Positions 12,375 to 23,510 of a DNA stretch of 64,000 nt are shown here, in pieces (within the stretch, counting starts at the first letter, position 1; each line of letters opens with the position of its first letter). Under the pieces are notes generated by a model, which did not search any database, was not told the DNA's origin, and saw only the letters and a program-made list of their open reading frames with translations. The translations under genes and the position numbers were made by a program. The DNA is from Lottia gigantea (Eukaryota > Mollusca > Gastropoda > Lottiidae): NCBI RefSeq assembly GCF_000327385.1, contig NW_008710867.1, positions 369,268 to 433,267 on the forward strand. Direction: 5' to 3'.

Positions 12375-14302
12375 ATGACGGAGGTGAATGGATTTGGCGA
12401 TGCTGAGGTTTGTAAATAAACAAATCTGCTATTTTTTCACCGTTTTCCTCGGCTAATTTCGCTATATTTTGAAAAATGTTCTTGTTGACTTTTATCATTT
12501 TATGACCGTCTGCTATTTTTAGACTTCCTTTTCCGTCTATTTTTATGTTTGATAGTTTTGTTATCATCATTCTGATGAAAGATATATACGCGACTTGCCT
12601 ATATCTTAGTAGACCTTTACTTTGGTTGTAATCCAGGGCAATGGCAATGGGTACATTTGTTGTAAGTTATAAATATCAAAATTGTGCCATGGTCATGGAC
12701 AGTGTCTTGTCTTTTGTTTGTGGTTGAAGTTTAACAATGAGATGACAGAATAAAATAGGAATCCAAAGTCCATATATTTGATATTTAGTAGATTTATGGT
12801 AGCTTCAACATCATTGATTGATAATAACCACTGACCAGACAAAGGTCCAAAGGATATCCAAAATTTATCAGACAATGTATTTCCAAACTGTTATTCGGTA
12901 CTTAGGGTTTCGTTTTGTGGTTGGTAATGCAAGCTAGCTTACTTGGAATTTTAATATTTGTTATTTTCTGTTTATGCATTTCAGGAAAAGAAGCAGCATC
13001 GCGTGAGTTTACCGTCTGATTACTCAGATGTTCAATCCAAGTCGTATGATCCACAGTACATCTCAGACATTAGTAACAAGATGCAGATCCCAGACCGTAT
13101 ATCAGTGGGGGACTCCAACGGCTTACCATATCTCAACAAACATCAAGCTCGACTCAGTGACATGCATGTACCAGACAGAATCATTGTAGCAGGTAGGTAC
13201 TCTTAGGATATTTATCCTGTTCGGAAAACTATATGCACCAGGCCAGTAACTAGGCCCTCCTTTCTTATTTGATTGGCATGTTTTGACTTATTTGATGGAC
13301 ATGTTTTGAATTATTTGATGGACATGTTTTGACTTTTTTGATGGACATGTTTTGACTTATTTGATGAAGATATTTTGACATATTTGATTGATATGTTTTG
13401 ACTTATTTTATAAACAATGGTCAGAAATGTCAAGGGGGTCTTTTTTACAGATATTTGAAAGTATTATATGGTCTAATCTTTTACTGTACCTTTTTGTAAT
13501 AAAGATATTATTAGTTTGTGATGAGGTGGCTGACCCATTTTCCATTACTTTTAGGAGATGAACAACATATAGGATTAAAGGAGGGATTAAGGAACTTGGA
13601 CTTGAACCCTGCAGCAAACTCGGAATCTTTACAGTATGTTGGTTTGATGACACCACCCAGGACTCTGACTCTGGAAGAAAGATTCCCCTTCGTGGAAGAT
13701 GAAGAGGTCAAACACAATCAAAAAGTTATGCAGAAAAATGATATGAATAACAGTCACTTGTACAGGTATGAACTTTTATAAAACTAAGGAGTTAGGGGAT
13801 CCTGTAGTGGCTTAGAGAGCTTTGTTGGTTGGTAGATGACAAGTTAAAGGGATTGTCAGGATGTTTGCTAAATCTTTTTGCGTGGATCAGGGACACTTAA
13901 AGCATCAATTTGCACCATTCCAATTTTCAGTCAGATGTCTGTAGATCTTGCAATTCTACTCAAACTTAGCATTTTATGATGTCACTTTTGCAAAAGCTAC
14001 CAATATCTAAGATTCTTTGCAATATCTAAGTCATAAAAAGCACAGTTTTAATTCTTCAAATTCGTCATTTCAGCTCGATACCGGTTCCCTTCACTCCAGG
14101 TTATTCCCCGAATGACTCCATCTTGTTAAATGAAGAAGATGAAGCAGTGGTTTTACGGACACACGTCGCTAAGCTAACCCGGCGCATGGCTGTCTTGGAA
14201 AAAGACAACCAACGCCGTGCTACCAGAGAACTTTTACTCTACCCAGTAGTCATGGGCTACTTTGCTCTGCGTTTAATATTCTGGATCTTGAAGACCAAAT
14301 GA
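12375..14302 (+). CDS. MFF: Mitochondrial fission factor, complete, 4 exons
   Basis: MFF is a tail-anchored receptor that recruits the dynamin DRP1 to the mitochondrial and peroxisomal outer membrane. Exons 12375-12407, 12985-13192, 13555-13765 and 14074-14302 join in phases 0, 1 and 2, giving 226 aa. Two short DRP1-binding-type repeats are visible: MQIPDRISV (about 44-52) and MHVPDRIIVAG (71-81). Next comes LMTPPRTLTLEERF (111-124), matching the vertebrate TPPRVLTLSERP. A coiled coil follows (about 176-200, HVAKLTRRMAVLEKDNQRR). The tail anchor at about 204-223 is followed by a short basic end (KTK), as expected for outer-membrane tail anchors. The protein is shorter than human MFF because the alternatively spliced middle region is absent. 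It is head to head with REC114. Confidence 0.95.
13284..13410. repeat. 23-bp minisatellite in MFF intron 2
   Basis: Units close to GACTTATTTGATGGACATGT followed by TTT repeat about five times. The same unit recurs in the AIG1 intron at 16665-16880. Confidence 0.85.
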
Positions 14303-15733
14303 TATAGAAATATTCTTAGAATAATGGAAATTTGTGTAAATAATTTTAAGGCTGTGCTTTTTTTTGTTTTGATTCCTTGAAATCTAGCATCAGTAAATGA
14401 CATTTAATGAATTAAAGGGAGGAAGCCTTCAAATTAATTGTTTTGCCAGCGATCAAGCTACCTTTTCTCACTTTTCAGAAGAAAATCAGACTTTCAGTTT
14501 GTCTGCAATTCCTATACCTCTTACTGATTTGATTCTAATGAATTTTTAAATCTCAAACTAGTCAAGTATTTTATTTTTGACCTCGAGGACCATCTAGAGG
14601 TTTATGATTTTCGAGGTATGACTTTCTCTGGGGATCAAATTGACTGCAAAAAACAATTGTTCAGGCCACCACTTGACAAATTAGGAATGGCATTTGCCAT
14701 GTTATGAATGTCATTTGGCATATATATGAGATCATTATGCATGTTAAAAATTTCAGCTGGCATATGTATGATGTCAGTTGGCATATTTACAATATCAACT
14801 GGCAAATTTTCAATATATTTTAAGTATTAGTTAATATATTTAATTGACGATTGTGCGTCTCATGCTGCAGACACTTTTTTGTCTTGAATTGGCATTTTTA
14901 CAGTGTCAATTGACATAATAAAAATGTCTTCAAGATAATCATACACTCAAAATTAAACCTCTAGAAACTTTCGGGAGAAACATAGCAATACTCCACCAAG
15001 TGCCCATGAAAGATTTTTGAAATTGGGCACAAACTTTTCAAGGGTCATTCCATTTTTGGTGCCCATGAAAGAACTTTGAAATTGGGCACAAACTTTTCAA
15101 GGGTCCTCCCATGTTTCTGAGCAGTATTAGACCAGAATTGATAATTTTAAGGGACACAATTTAGGTGTAAAATAGTTGTTCATTTTTAATTTGATTGATT
15201 TGCTGTGAATATTGCCTTACTTGTATTTGAATTTTGTCTGTAAAATGAAATAATTATCATGATATAGCATTCAGAGAGTTCATATGTTTCTTATTTGTGA
15301 TCTGTTGTGTCATCTGGTGTTTCCCAAGCTTTATTTGAGCTTCAAGCTCTTGAGTAGGAGTACATAAACCCTTATACCATTTGAGCTTCAAGAGCACTTG
15401 ATGCTACTGTTCTTCAACTGAACATCTCTTTGGATATCCCACCTGATTTTACTTGCCTGGTTACTTTGCAAGATTGCCTTGTTCCTGGTCAGTGGACCAC
15501 TCACTTGTACCCTGTACATCCCTTTGGATGTGATAAGTACTCTGTTAACCCCCTTCCAGGATGCAAGCTGACCCACAGGCCCCTGCATTGATACGCACTA
15601 TTTGTCAGCAGCATGGGGAAGATTTGTGTGTGGTCTGATTTTGTTGGTTCAAGATTTACCTCCCATGAATAAAGAAGTAAACTTAAAGGACTTGATTAAA
15701 CAAGACTACTTGTGTCCTTTACCAGCCCCTAAA
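14303..15733. other. MFF 3' region and AIG1 upstream spacer
   Basis: No exon recognised. ATTAAA at 14411-14416 could be the MFF polyadenylation signal. Degenerate repeats of GTCAATTGGCATATTTACAA type lie at about 14680-14930. A roughly 60-bp direct duplication (GTGCCCATGAAAGA...GGGCACAAACTTTTCAAGG) occupies 15000-15113. Confidence 0.5.
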
Positions 15734-18700
15734 ATGTCACTTTCATTGTTTCCTCTTCTGGTCCATGTACCTATACTCATAATCTATATAATTACAGACT
15801 GGTATGACTGGAATTTCGTGCTGCCAGGACACGCCGATTATGGTGGAAAATTCAAATTCCTGACATTCTGGGACACTGTAAGTAGAAGATGTTGCTAAGT
15901 TAAGAGGTTTAAGATTGTTCCAACACCGCCAAACCAATGCTTCATACAATTTGTGTATCAAAGAGGGAATTTGTGATCCCCCTTTGACAATTGCATGGTT
16001 TTTTGGGAAGATTTCAAAGTGATAATGTTAATTTTGAACTTTCACACTTGGTTTGTGAATTAGAATTTCTGCTTTCTGTCGGAAAATAATATGTTAAGTA
16101 CTGATTATACTCGGCGGTGTATATAAAAGCATACACCTATACAATATAGTCCTATGAAATTTTGTATGCAGAAAAGAATATCAGCTATGAAATTCGGTAT
16201 GCCTAGTCTGTTTTATCCAGCATTTTTTTTTGTCTTTGTTCAAAGGTCATAGTCAGTTATGGGCCATTTAGCAAGATTGTATACATTAGCAGTTAGTGCT
16301 TTGTACTCCTTTTCACTAGTCTATAACATACTATATGTAGGCAGAGAAAAGGGGGATTTGTTCACTTTTAAGGGCTATGCCGGAAAATTTAAGTACCTCA
16401 CTTTTTTGAATTTTGTAAGTTGGTTTCTGAAATTTAAATAATAATCAATCATATTTCCAAAGGTTAGGGTTTCTAGGATGTAAAACTCCATTTCATTACT
16501 ATAATTTGTTGCCCATGTGTTGGACCAGTCTGTACCTCCAAAGATTTCGATGCAATTGATGTTTTAATGGTGTTGCACCACTGCCGCTTCTTGGAATTTT
16601 GTAGGGATGGTCCCAGGGTAGGTGTCTGAATTGTCTAGGGTTTCTTGCATATTTGAAAGTAGGGGATATTTTGACTTATTTGATTGACATATTTTGGCAT
16701 ATTTGGTCAACACATTTTTTTGTTTTGACTTATTTGATTGACATGTTTTGACTTATTTGATGAACATATTTTGATTTACCTGATTGACATGTTTTGACAT
16801 ATTTGATGGACATATTTTGACTTATTTGATGAACATGTTTTGACTTATTTGATTGATATGTTTTGACTAATTTGATAAAAACAATTGTCGCAGACAATTA
16901 GCTGTCCTTTGTTATGTTAGATATTTAAAAGTGAAGGATGGGGTAATGCTTAGCAAACTTCTTCTTTGAGACCAAGATCTATTCTGCTGTTTATTTTAAT
17001 TTCAGTGTCTACAGACTATATATTTTGCTTTATCTGTTCTGAATGACCTCATCGGCAGTAATGTCTCTGTTGGTGACAAACAGAAGAAAACAGTATTACA
17101 GAAAATCAGGGATTGCTTTCATAGCACCATTATATTCCCCACTGGCGCCGTAAGTATTCACAGTTTCAAACTTTCTGATTTACAATCCTCATAAGGTATT
17201 AACTTCTATCACTGTTTCTAATATCCTAGCACCAAGATAGTTGAGAATATGCTGTCACAAAATTCTTTCAATGTCTTATAGGACCATCAGCATAGCTTCT
17301 GTTCCACAGTAAGACACATACCTGGCATGCTATCAAAATATGTCAATCAAAGAAGTCAAAATATGCCATTAAATCAATTTTAATGTCTAAATATCATTTC
17401 TACTTTCAGTTTGTGGTGCTGTCCTTCTGGGCTATCTATGCAGTAGATAGAGAACTGATCTATCCCAGAGAACTAGATAAAATCATTCCTAGCTGGGTCA
17501 ACCATGTACAGGTAGGTTATTTTGTTAGGACATTTTGCATGTTCTTGGGTAGAGCAGGCAATGATCTGCAGTGTGTAATGGAGGAAATATTGGTTGAATA
17601 GTAGCTTCTGTTGCTTACTCTTCTGGTACTGTGACAATTGACAATTCTGTGGCGCCTATTGAAGATATGTAGTCTTTGAAAACAGGTCTAGCTTGTGGAT
17701 TTTGGAGGTTAAAATTGGTAACAATTGTACCATCTTCATGACAATCAACTCTTCTGTTCTCTTTTCAGCATACCACCGTATTACCATTTTTAATCTTAGA
17801 AAAGATTCTGATACACCATCAATACCCCAGTAAAGTTAAAGGTATAACAGTAATTCTGGCATTTGCTGCAGCATATTTAATTTGGTAAGTGTTAAGGGAT
17901 ACAGTTGTCTATGTAATTAACTGTGCAAACCAGGAAGTCCAATGATGATGGACATGGGGAAACTGGGTTGACCAATTAATGATGGGGGAAAACCAGGAAG
18001 TCCAATGTTGATGGACATGGGGAAACTGGGTTGACCAATTAATGATGAGGGGAAACCTGGATGTCAAATGATGGACACAGAGGAGCTAGATTGTCCAAGT
18101 ACTAATGAGGGAAACCAGGATGTCCAATGATGGAAACAGGGAATCTAGCATCTGCATTGCAACACTGATGATTCTGTTCATTCTATTCCAGGATCTTATG
18201 GATTGCCTATGTGGCTGATTTATGGGTGTACCCAGTTCTAAAAGTCCTAGACCCAGCACAGAAAGCAGTTTTCATCTTCTTCCTGTTCTTATTGTTCATA
18301 TCCCTCTACCTAATTGGAGAGTCTTTGACTAAATTTATTTGGTGTAAGTAGCTATTGAACCTCTAGATCTTTCCCAGCTTACATAGAAATGGATATGGTG
18401 GTCTAACTGTGGTGCTTAATGAACTGATAATTAATTTTAAACAAAGATGTATTGGTCCCAAAGAAGCAACCACATTATAGGGATAACAGCTTAGGTTTAC
18501 AAAGGATCTTAGCTACCAGCTGGTCCTTTGCAAAACCTCTTGGCATTGATCTTACAAGGATAACCACTTAGGTTCACTAGGACTCATTCTATTAGCTGGT
18601 CCTCGGCAAAACCTCTAGGCATTGATCTTACAAGGATAACAAGTTAGGTTCACTAGGACTTTCTGTTAGCTGGTCCTAGGCTAGCTGGGTCAACTGGATG

Positions 18701-18804
18701 CAGAATCGTTTGAATGAGTTATTTCCTTTTCCATTTCAGATTTACGCAGGCCATCACAAGTGAACAGCAAACAAATGAAGAAGTCTAAAGGCAAACAAAG
18801 ATAG
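15734..18804 (+). CDS. AIG1: AIG1/ADTRP family FAHFA hydrolase, two alternative first exons
   Basis: AIG1 and ADTRP are multi-pass membrane hydrolases that cleave fatty-acid esters of hydroxy fatty acids using a Thr/His pair. Isoform a starts at 15734 (15734-15877); isoform b starts at 16259 (16259-16414). Both join the common exons 17006-17149, 17410-17511, 17769-17884, 18192-18343 and 18740-18804 in phase, giving 240 or 244 aa (human AIG1 about 240). The catalytic Thr lies in [11 protein letters not shown] (T44, isoform a) or [11 protein letters not shown] (T48, isoform b), corresponding to human T43. The catalytic His opens the exon at 17769 (HTTVLPF; H131/H135, human H134). [11 protein letters not shown] and PSWVNH match family landmarks. 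Several hydrophobic spans and a lysine-rich C-terminus (KKSKGKQR) are visible. Confidence 0.92.
16259..16414 (+). other. AIG1: Alternative first coding exon (1b) of AIG1
   Basis: The ATG at 16259 opens 52 codons ending in phase 0 at GTAAGT, exactly like exon 1a. The hydrophobic start ([20 protein letters not shown]) is a first membrane span, and the exon ends with [14 protein letters not shown], paralogous to [14 protein letters not shown] of exon 1a. The two exons are about 370 bp apart and look like an old tandem duplication. Confidence 0.82.
16665..16880. repeat. 23-24-bp minisatellite in AIG1 intron
   Basis: About nine units of TTTTGACTTATTTGATTGAC plus ATG or ATAT. It is the same family as 13284-13410 in the neighbouring MFF gene. 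A diverged inverted trace (TGTCAATCAAAGAAGTCAAA) lies near 17340. Confidence 0.85.
17928..18150. repeat. 62-63-bp tandem repeat in AIG1 intron
   Basis: Three to four units beginning AACCAGGAAGTCCAATG and including GGGGAAACTGGGTTGACC. The first two are nearly identical and the later ones decayed. Confidence 0.85.
18476..18690. repeat. About 76-bp tandem repeat in AIG1 intron
   Basis: Units share GGCATTGATCTTACAAGGAT, TTAGGTTCACTAGGACT and TAGCTGGTCCT. Three units, the first more diverged. Confidence 0.75.
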
Positions 18805-18916
18805 CTTGAAAGTACACATGTAAACTTTTTAATTTACCTATTTATTCATATTGACATCTTTTTTTATTGAGTTGAATACAGTAAGATAAATGTTGTTTAT
18901 AAAAACTATGTTGGAA

Positions 18917-18922
18917 ATAAAA
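18917..18922 (+). terminator. AIG1 polyadenylation signal
   Basis: AATAAA 113 bases after the AIG1 stop codon, in an AT-rich 3' stretch. Confidence 0.6.
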
Positions 18923-19423
18923 TAGATTTTATTTTATGATCTGTCAGTGGAAACAGCGCCTGCTTGACTGACCACTGTATATCTCACATCCTTGAGTAAG
19001 ACCTTGGAGGACCAGTGAACATTGTATTTTTGGATTTTCAACTTTTTTATGAGCACAAACCAACTTGGTTTGGTAACTTGACTCCCAACACTTCTGCATA
19101 TATTTTGCTTTAAACTTAGAAAGTGGAATTACAATTCCATGAAATTTGGATGGATCCAATTGAGCAGTAAATACATAAATAAAACAGTGCACCTATAGCA
19201 AAGGTAGCATATTATAAATATCCATGTTCTACCCCCCTCCCCCCGCCCCCTCTACTACAGATACCCCAATAGCTATAAGATAGTTAAAGAGCTAAATACA
19301 ATACAGGCAAAGTGACAATAACCACTAAAAAATCACAAATTAATAGTGGTCTTATTTATTATTATTTCTCGTATATTATCTCCCTTTCTAAAGTTCTTTT
19401 TTATCTGCCCTTAGGTAACAAAT

Positions 19424-20930
19424 GTGGTCTTGTTTTTTGCACGTGTGCTCACGATAGGTCAAGAGTTCAAATCTTTCCAAACGAACATTTTGCTACAAAC
19501 TATTTTGATTTATTATACATACAAAAACATTAGTACAGCCATTTTGATCATCGAAATGATTCAGTCCTGACGGGTAGAGTCTCCCAAATTTGTAAAAAAT
19601 GAACTTTGTTTGTCATACGTGGCGAATCAAATTAATCTATGAATATCTTACACTCTGACGGATTTGAACTCTGGTCCCCGAATCATTTAATATGACACTC
19701 AATCGACTGAGCTACTATGGTCTTTCGTTAATGGTGTCAAGTTGTTTGCATGTGCGCACACGAAATGGTAGGTCAAGGGTTCAATTCTCTCTTCTTGCAG
19801 ACATTTTGCTGCAAAACTTTTTTGTTTTATTATACATCCAAAATCATTAGTACAGCCATTTTTTTTTATCTACGAAATGGTTCAGTCCTGACGGGTAGAG
19901 TCTCTCAAATTTGTAAAAACAGGCTTTCTTAATCTTATATTGTAAGCAATTTGAACAAATGTAAAACACCCCCTATGTGGGGTTCGAACCCGGGTCGTCA
20001 TATTGTTGCAGCTGAAAAAAGTTGGTCTGGTTGTTTGCAGAGGTCAGAGTTGATGGGTCAAGAGTTCAAATCCCTTCAAGCAAACTATTTTGATTTTTTA
20101 TACTTTCAGAAACATTAGTACAGCAATTTTTATCACCGAAATTATTCAGTCTTGTCTAGTAGCATCTCCCAAATCTGTAAAAATAAGCTTTCTTAATCTT
20201 CTATGGCAAGCCATTTTAACACAGTAAAACACCCTCTAAATGGGGTTCGAACCCGAGTCGTCATATCGCTGACTAGCCATTGGGACGTTAATTAATTGTG
20301 GTCTAGTTGTTTGCACGTGCGCACACGAGGTCAGAATTGAGAGGTCAAGAGTTCAATTCTCTCTTCTAGTTGACATTTTGCTACAAAATTATTTTCATTT
20401 ATTTTACATTCAGAAATATTAGTACAGCCATTTTTATCATCGAAATGGCTCAGTCTGATCTTCTTACGTCACCCAAACTTGTAAAAATAAGCTTTCTTGA
20501 TCTTATATGGCAAGCCATTTTAACAAAAGTAAACTGCCCTTTACACGGGGTTCGAACCCGGGTCGCCATATTGTTTCGCTTCACTTGGCTGAACCGATCA
20601 TGTCGTTAATTAACTGTGGTCTAGTTATTTGCACGAGTGCAACTAGGTCAGAGGTGAGAGGTCAAAAGTTCAAGCCTCTACAAGCTGACATTTTGCTGCA
20701 AACCTATTTTGATTTATTATACATTTAAAATCATTAGTACAGCCATTTTTATCATCGAAATGGCTCAGTCCTGACGGGTAGAGTCTCCCAAATTTGTAAA
20801 AAGAAGGTTTCTTTATCTTATATGGCAAGCCGTTTTAACAAAAAGGAAACTGTTGGTCTATGTGAGGTCTGAACTCGGGCTCCCAGTGAAATTGCATTAT
20901 ACATCTCTCATCCGAGTGAGCTACTGCAGA
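19424..20930. repeat. Five-unit tandem array of convergent tRNA-like pairs
   Basis: Units start near 19424, 19733, 20023, 20298 and 20617 (275-319 bp each). Each opens with a plus-strand tRNA-like module: GTGGTCTAGTTGTTTGCAC as a box-A-like D arm, then AAGAGTTCAATTCTCTC as a T arm with four of five pairs. A constant middle follows (TTAGTACAGCCATTTTTATC, then ATGGCTCAGTCCTGACGGGT). Each ends with a minus-strand module whose T arm is GGGTTCGAACCC or a decayed form (near 19660, 19980, 20243, 20549, 20868). The two modules face each other. I find no acceptor stems, so these are tRNA-derived rather than working tRNAs. Confidence 0.75.
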
Positions 20931-21404
20931 AATATTAAATAAAGACTTGGAAGAGCTTAGATTATTTGGAACAATGAGAATTTGCATCAGGTGATTAATA
21001 TTAACAAGTGGTCAATAATCTGCACGTGCATTTCGTGCCGTGACACAATAAATACAATGAGTTTAAGGTGAAATATCATTCTACTTGGAAATCATCGACC
21101 CATCACATTTGACTGGAAAAATGGCATTTTTAGCAATAATATTTTAGCTCTATTTTTCATATTTTTTTTTTAAACGTTTAAATATTTACGAATAAAAAGT
21201 ACAAAACCCGCTTATTTATTTGCTTGTTGATTTGTGTATGTGGTAGCTATTTTTATATTTTTGTTGGTTTTTTATATATTTTTCAGGTTTTTGATGTTTT
21301 AGTGGGTTTTTATGTTAGTAGTGCGGTGTTTGTGCGCGCGTATGGGTAATGTATATTAAGAATAATTTAATATTTTACTTACCTTGTTTGATTCTTCGAC
21401 TTTT

Positions 21405-21472
21405 TGTGGACTCGAACCCACATCGCTGTGATGAAAGACGAACGAACACATTAACCGGCTGAGCCATCGCAC
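21405..21472 (-). other. tRNA-like module T1
   Basis: Minus strand: box A GTGCGATGGCTCAGCCGG, then T arm TGTGGGTTCGAGTCCACA with five perfect pairs and a canonical seven-base loop. No complementary acceptor stem. Its head is homologous to T13 (23728-23800), which lies in the opposite orientation. Confidence 0.6.
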
Positions 21473-21585
21473 TTGGCTGAATGATTGCTAAGATTTAAAG
21501 TCTAAATCAAATGAGAAAGCTATAATACATTGTAGAGAACTAAGATCAAGATATTAGTTTAGTCACCACACCTTCGTACGTGCAT

Positions 21586-21661
21586 GTCACTGTGGCTCAG
21601 TCGACTCGACAGCCAGTGTATCAGCTGGATTTTAAGTCGGAGGGTTCGATTCCCACCGCGA
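21586..21661 (+). other. tRNA-like module T2
   Basis: CTGTGGCTCAGTCGACTC as D-arm/box A, CCAG...CTGG as a possible anticodon stem, GAGGGTTCGATTCCCAC as T arm (four of five pairs). No acceptor stem. Its 3' half resembles T12 on the other strand. Confidence 0.55.
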
Positions 21662-21727
21662 GAATATTTTTATTATATATTTGATAAAGGCTTTAATTAT
21701 ATAGACAAAATAACAACTGATTTCGTC

Positions 21728-21800
21728 TGTCACCGTGGCTCAGTGGTTAGAGTGGTAGGTCTTGATGTAAACCATAGTGGGTTCGAACGCCTGACGTGGT
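21728..21800 (+). other. tRNA-like module T3
   Basis: ACCGTGGCTCAGTGGTTAGA is a near-consensus D arm and box A (GCTC/GAGT). TGGT...ACCA can form a stem with an overlong loop. GTGGGTTCGAACGCC is the box B. No acceptor pairing. Confidence 0.55.
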
Positions 21801-21868
21801 ACCATCATTCATTTTACCTTTACTCTGATGGTTGTAGGGTTATATAGATAAATTTGTTAAGTTTCTTC

Positions 21869-21935
21869 GTCGTCTCGATAGCACAGTGGTTAAAGTGCTC
21901 AGTCGGCTAATGATCAGATAAGACTCTGACGGGGA
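21869..21935 (+). other. tRNA-like module T4 (box B decayed)
   Basis: GATAGCACAGTGGTTAAAGT has a perfect GCAC/GTGC D stem. GTCTC at the 5' end can pair with GGGAC at the 3' end. The T-arm position (AAGACTCTGAC) has lost the box-B consensus. Confidence 0.4.
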
Positions 21936-22010
21936 CACTATCAAAACAATTTTGACAATTTCATCATAAAGTTCACATATAAAATGGTTAATTTCTGGTA
22001 ATATTCCTGT

Positions 22011-22075
22011 GTCCGCCGTAGCCCTGTGGTTAGAGAGGCATAGACGATTCTGGTGCGAATCCCGCTGAAGCCGAC
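22011..22075 (+). other. tRNA-like module T5
   Basis: GTCCGCCGTAGCCCTGTGGT as 5' part and box A, GGTGCGAATCCCG as box B. The 5' part resembles T10 (GTCCGCGGTGGCCAAG) on the opposite strand. Confidence 0.45.
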
Positions 22076-22151
22076 GATGAAGAGTTCTCTATTTTGATCT
22101 TATAAATGATTTATAATCATTTAAAAGAGCTTAAATTTCCAGGTTTGCTAA

Positions 22152-22238
22152 CGGGTCTCTATGGCCTAGATGGATGGATGGTGGACTTGGGCTAGAACTC
22201 TGTTTCGACGGCGAGGGTTCGAGCCCAGGTAAATCTCC
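22152..22238 (+). other. tRNA-like module T6, long variable region
   Basis: TATGGCCTAGATGGATGG as box-A-like start and CGAGGGTTCGAGCCCAGG as box B, with the long spacing of class II (Leu/Ser-like) tRNAs. Sequence after box B (AGAGGCTTTTAGCC) resembles the plus-strand sequence right of the box B of T8. Confidence 0.45.
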
Positions 22239-22543
22239 AGAGGCTTTTAGCCACTGTCTCATGTTCTCTCTCTCATTCTAATATGAGAGACCTGAGTTCT
22301 CTAGAGGTAAGATGTCAGTTGACACGTTGGGCCTGCCGCAGGCAAGACACTACCAATAGATAGAACGAGGGGCAAAGCTGAAGAACTTGAGACAAGGAGG
22401 GGAGCCGAGGGGCAAACTGGTGCCCGGGTCCCTCCAAGATTCTAAAAGGAGAGAGGAAGATACTTACTATTTTACTACTATAGTAGGTTGTGACTTTGAA
22501 CTTTAAATATTACTTACGAACGCCTGTTTAAATCCCACCTATT

Positions 22544-22620
22544 TTGGCCGTGGTCGTAGAGTTGTTCGTCCCTCCCTACATTTTTCTATCGTTCAAACGT
22601 CCCGAGTTCGATTCCCACTC
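22544..22620 (+). other. tRNA-like module T7
   Basis: TTTGGCCGTGGTCGTAGAGT as a weak box A and CCCGAGTTCGATTCCCACT as box B. The anticodon region contains GTTCGTCC. No acceptor stem. Confidence 0.4.
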
Positions 22621-22717
22621 AAACCCAACTTTCGGTTTTAAAGTATTTTTTACGTCCAAAGCAGATTCTAGTGGTTTTGAGTGCCCACTATGGAAAATCT
22701 TTCACAACTAGATTTCC

Positions 22718-22825
22718 CCGTGGGGTTCGAACCCACCTAAGTTTCTAGAGGATGTTAGTCCTTACTATGGATGACGTTATTGCAACCGTGTTCTCCCGAC
22801 GCTCTACCACTGAGCCATCCAGTCG
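22718..22825 (-). other. tRNA-like module T8, long insert
   Basis: Minus strand: GGATGGCTCAGTGGTAGAGC has a perfect GCTC/GAGC D stem. GTGGGTTCGAACCCCAC is a perfect five-pair T arm with canonical loop. The interval between boxes is far longer than in a standard tRNA. Close relative of T9. Confidence 0.6.
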
Positions 22826-22921
22826 AACACAAACTTGGAAATTTTATCCATTATAACTGTAACCTCAAGTTTTAAATAGTGTAAAATTAGGTACTGTACA
22901 TTCATCTTACAATCCATCAAA

Positions 22922-22986
22922 GGTTTCAATCCCACGCCTCGATGTTGTCAGACCAACGCTCTACCACTGAGCCATCCAGCCAGACG
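22922..22986 (-). other. tRNA-like module T9
   Basis: Minus strand: GGATGGCTCAGTGGTAGAGC, GTTG/CAAC as possible anticodon stem, GTGGGATTGAAACC as decayed box B. It shares its 5' flank (TTATCC...TATAAC...GTAACCTC on the plus strand) with T8, so T8 and T9 are a tandem duplication. Confidence 0.55.
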
Positions 22987-23059
22987 ATTTAGCGAATTAT
23001 TTATCCAATATAACCGTAACCTCGTATCTTAATAGAAGAAAAATTCCTGTGGGCTATCA

Positions 23060-23132
23060 GTGGGTATTGAACTAGCATCCTTTCCTTTCAGAGGATTTTC
23101 CTACCACCGTACCGACTTGGCCACCGCGGACG
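23060..23132 (-). other. tRNA-like module T10
   Basis: Minus strand: GCGGTGGCCAAGTCGGTACG as box A of class II type, TCCTCTGAAAGGA as a possible anticodon hairpin (TGA in the loop), CTAGTTCAATACCC as box B. Confidence 0.45.
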
Positions 23133-23196
23133 TTAGATACGATTGAAAATTAAGTCTATATATCCTTTTAAATTCTATAAAAATCTGTAAGATAAT

Positions 23197-23270
23197 ACCT
23201 GGGATCGAACCCTCGACCCTAACTTCATAAGCTTCCAATTTTCAACTACTTAGACCGCTCATCCACCATG
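23197..23270 (-). other. tRNA-like module T11, Leu-type box A
   Basis: Minus strand: TGGATGAGCGGTCTAAGTAG closely follows the class II box A (TGGCCGAGCGGTCTAAG). CGAGGGTTCGATCCCAGG is box B. No acceptor stem. Confidence 0.5.
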
Positions 23271-23510
23271 ATTGTTCAATTGTTCATCAGAGTCCCAATC
23301 CTGTACGCTTTTGTGAATTTATTTCATATCATTATGCTTTATATTCAATAGATCTCATCCCGACCCTCTCTCCAAAGAGAATGGAATTTTTACTGACGAG
23401 AGCCGACCCAATTTTAATTTTGTTTTGTGTTGGTCGTCTTCATGGGCCTAAAGTGGGTGTGGTTTAATAAGTAAAGTTCTTCTATAGATCACAACAATTC
23501 AATTCTCACT

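Noticed and set aside
12310-12570. 86-codon minus-strand frame between REC114 and MFF
   Set aside because: It overlaps MFF exon 1 and its intron, has no splice or family support, and REC114 has a complete first exon at 12146-12072.
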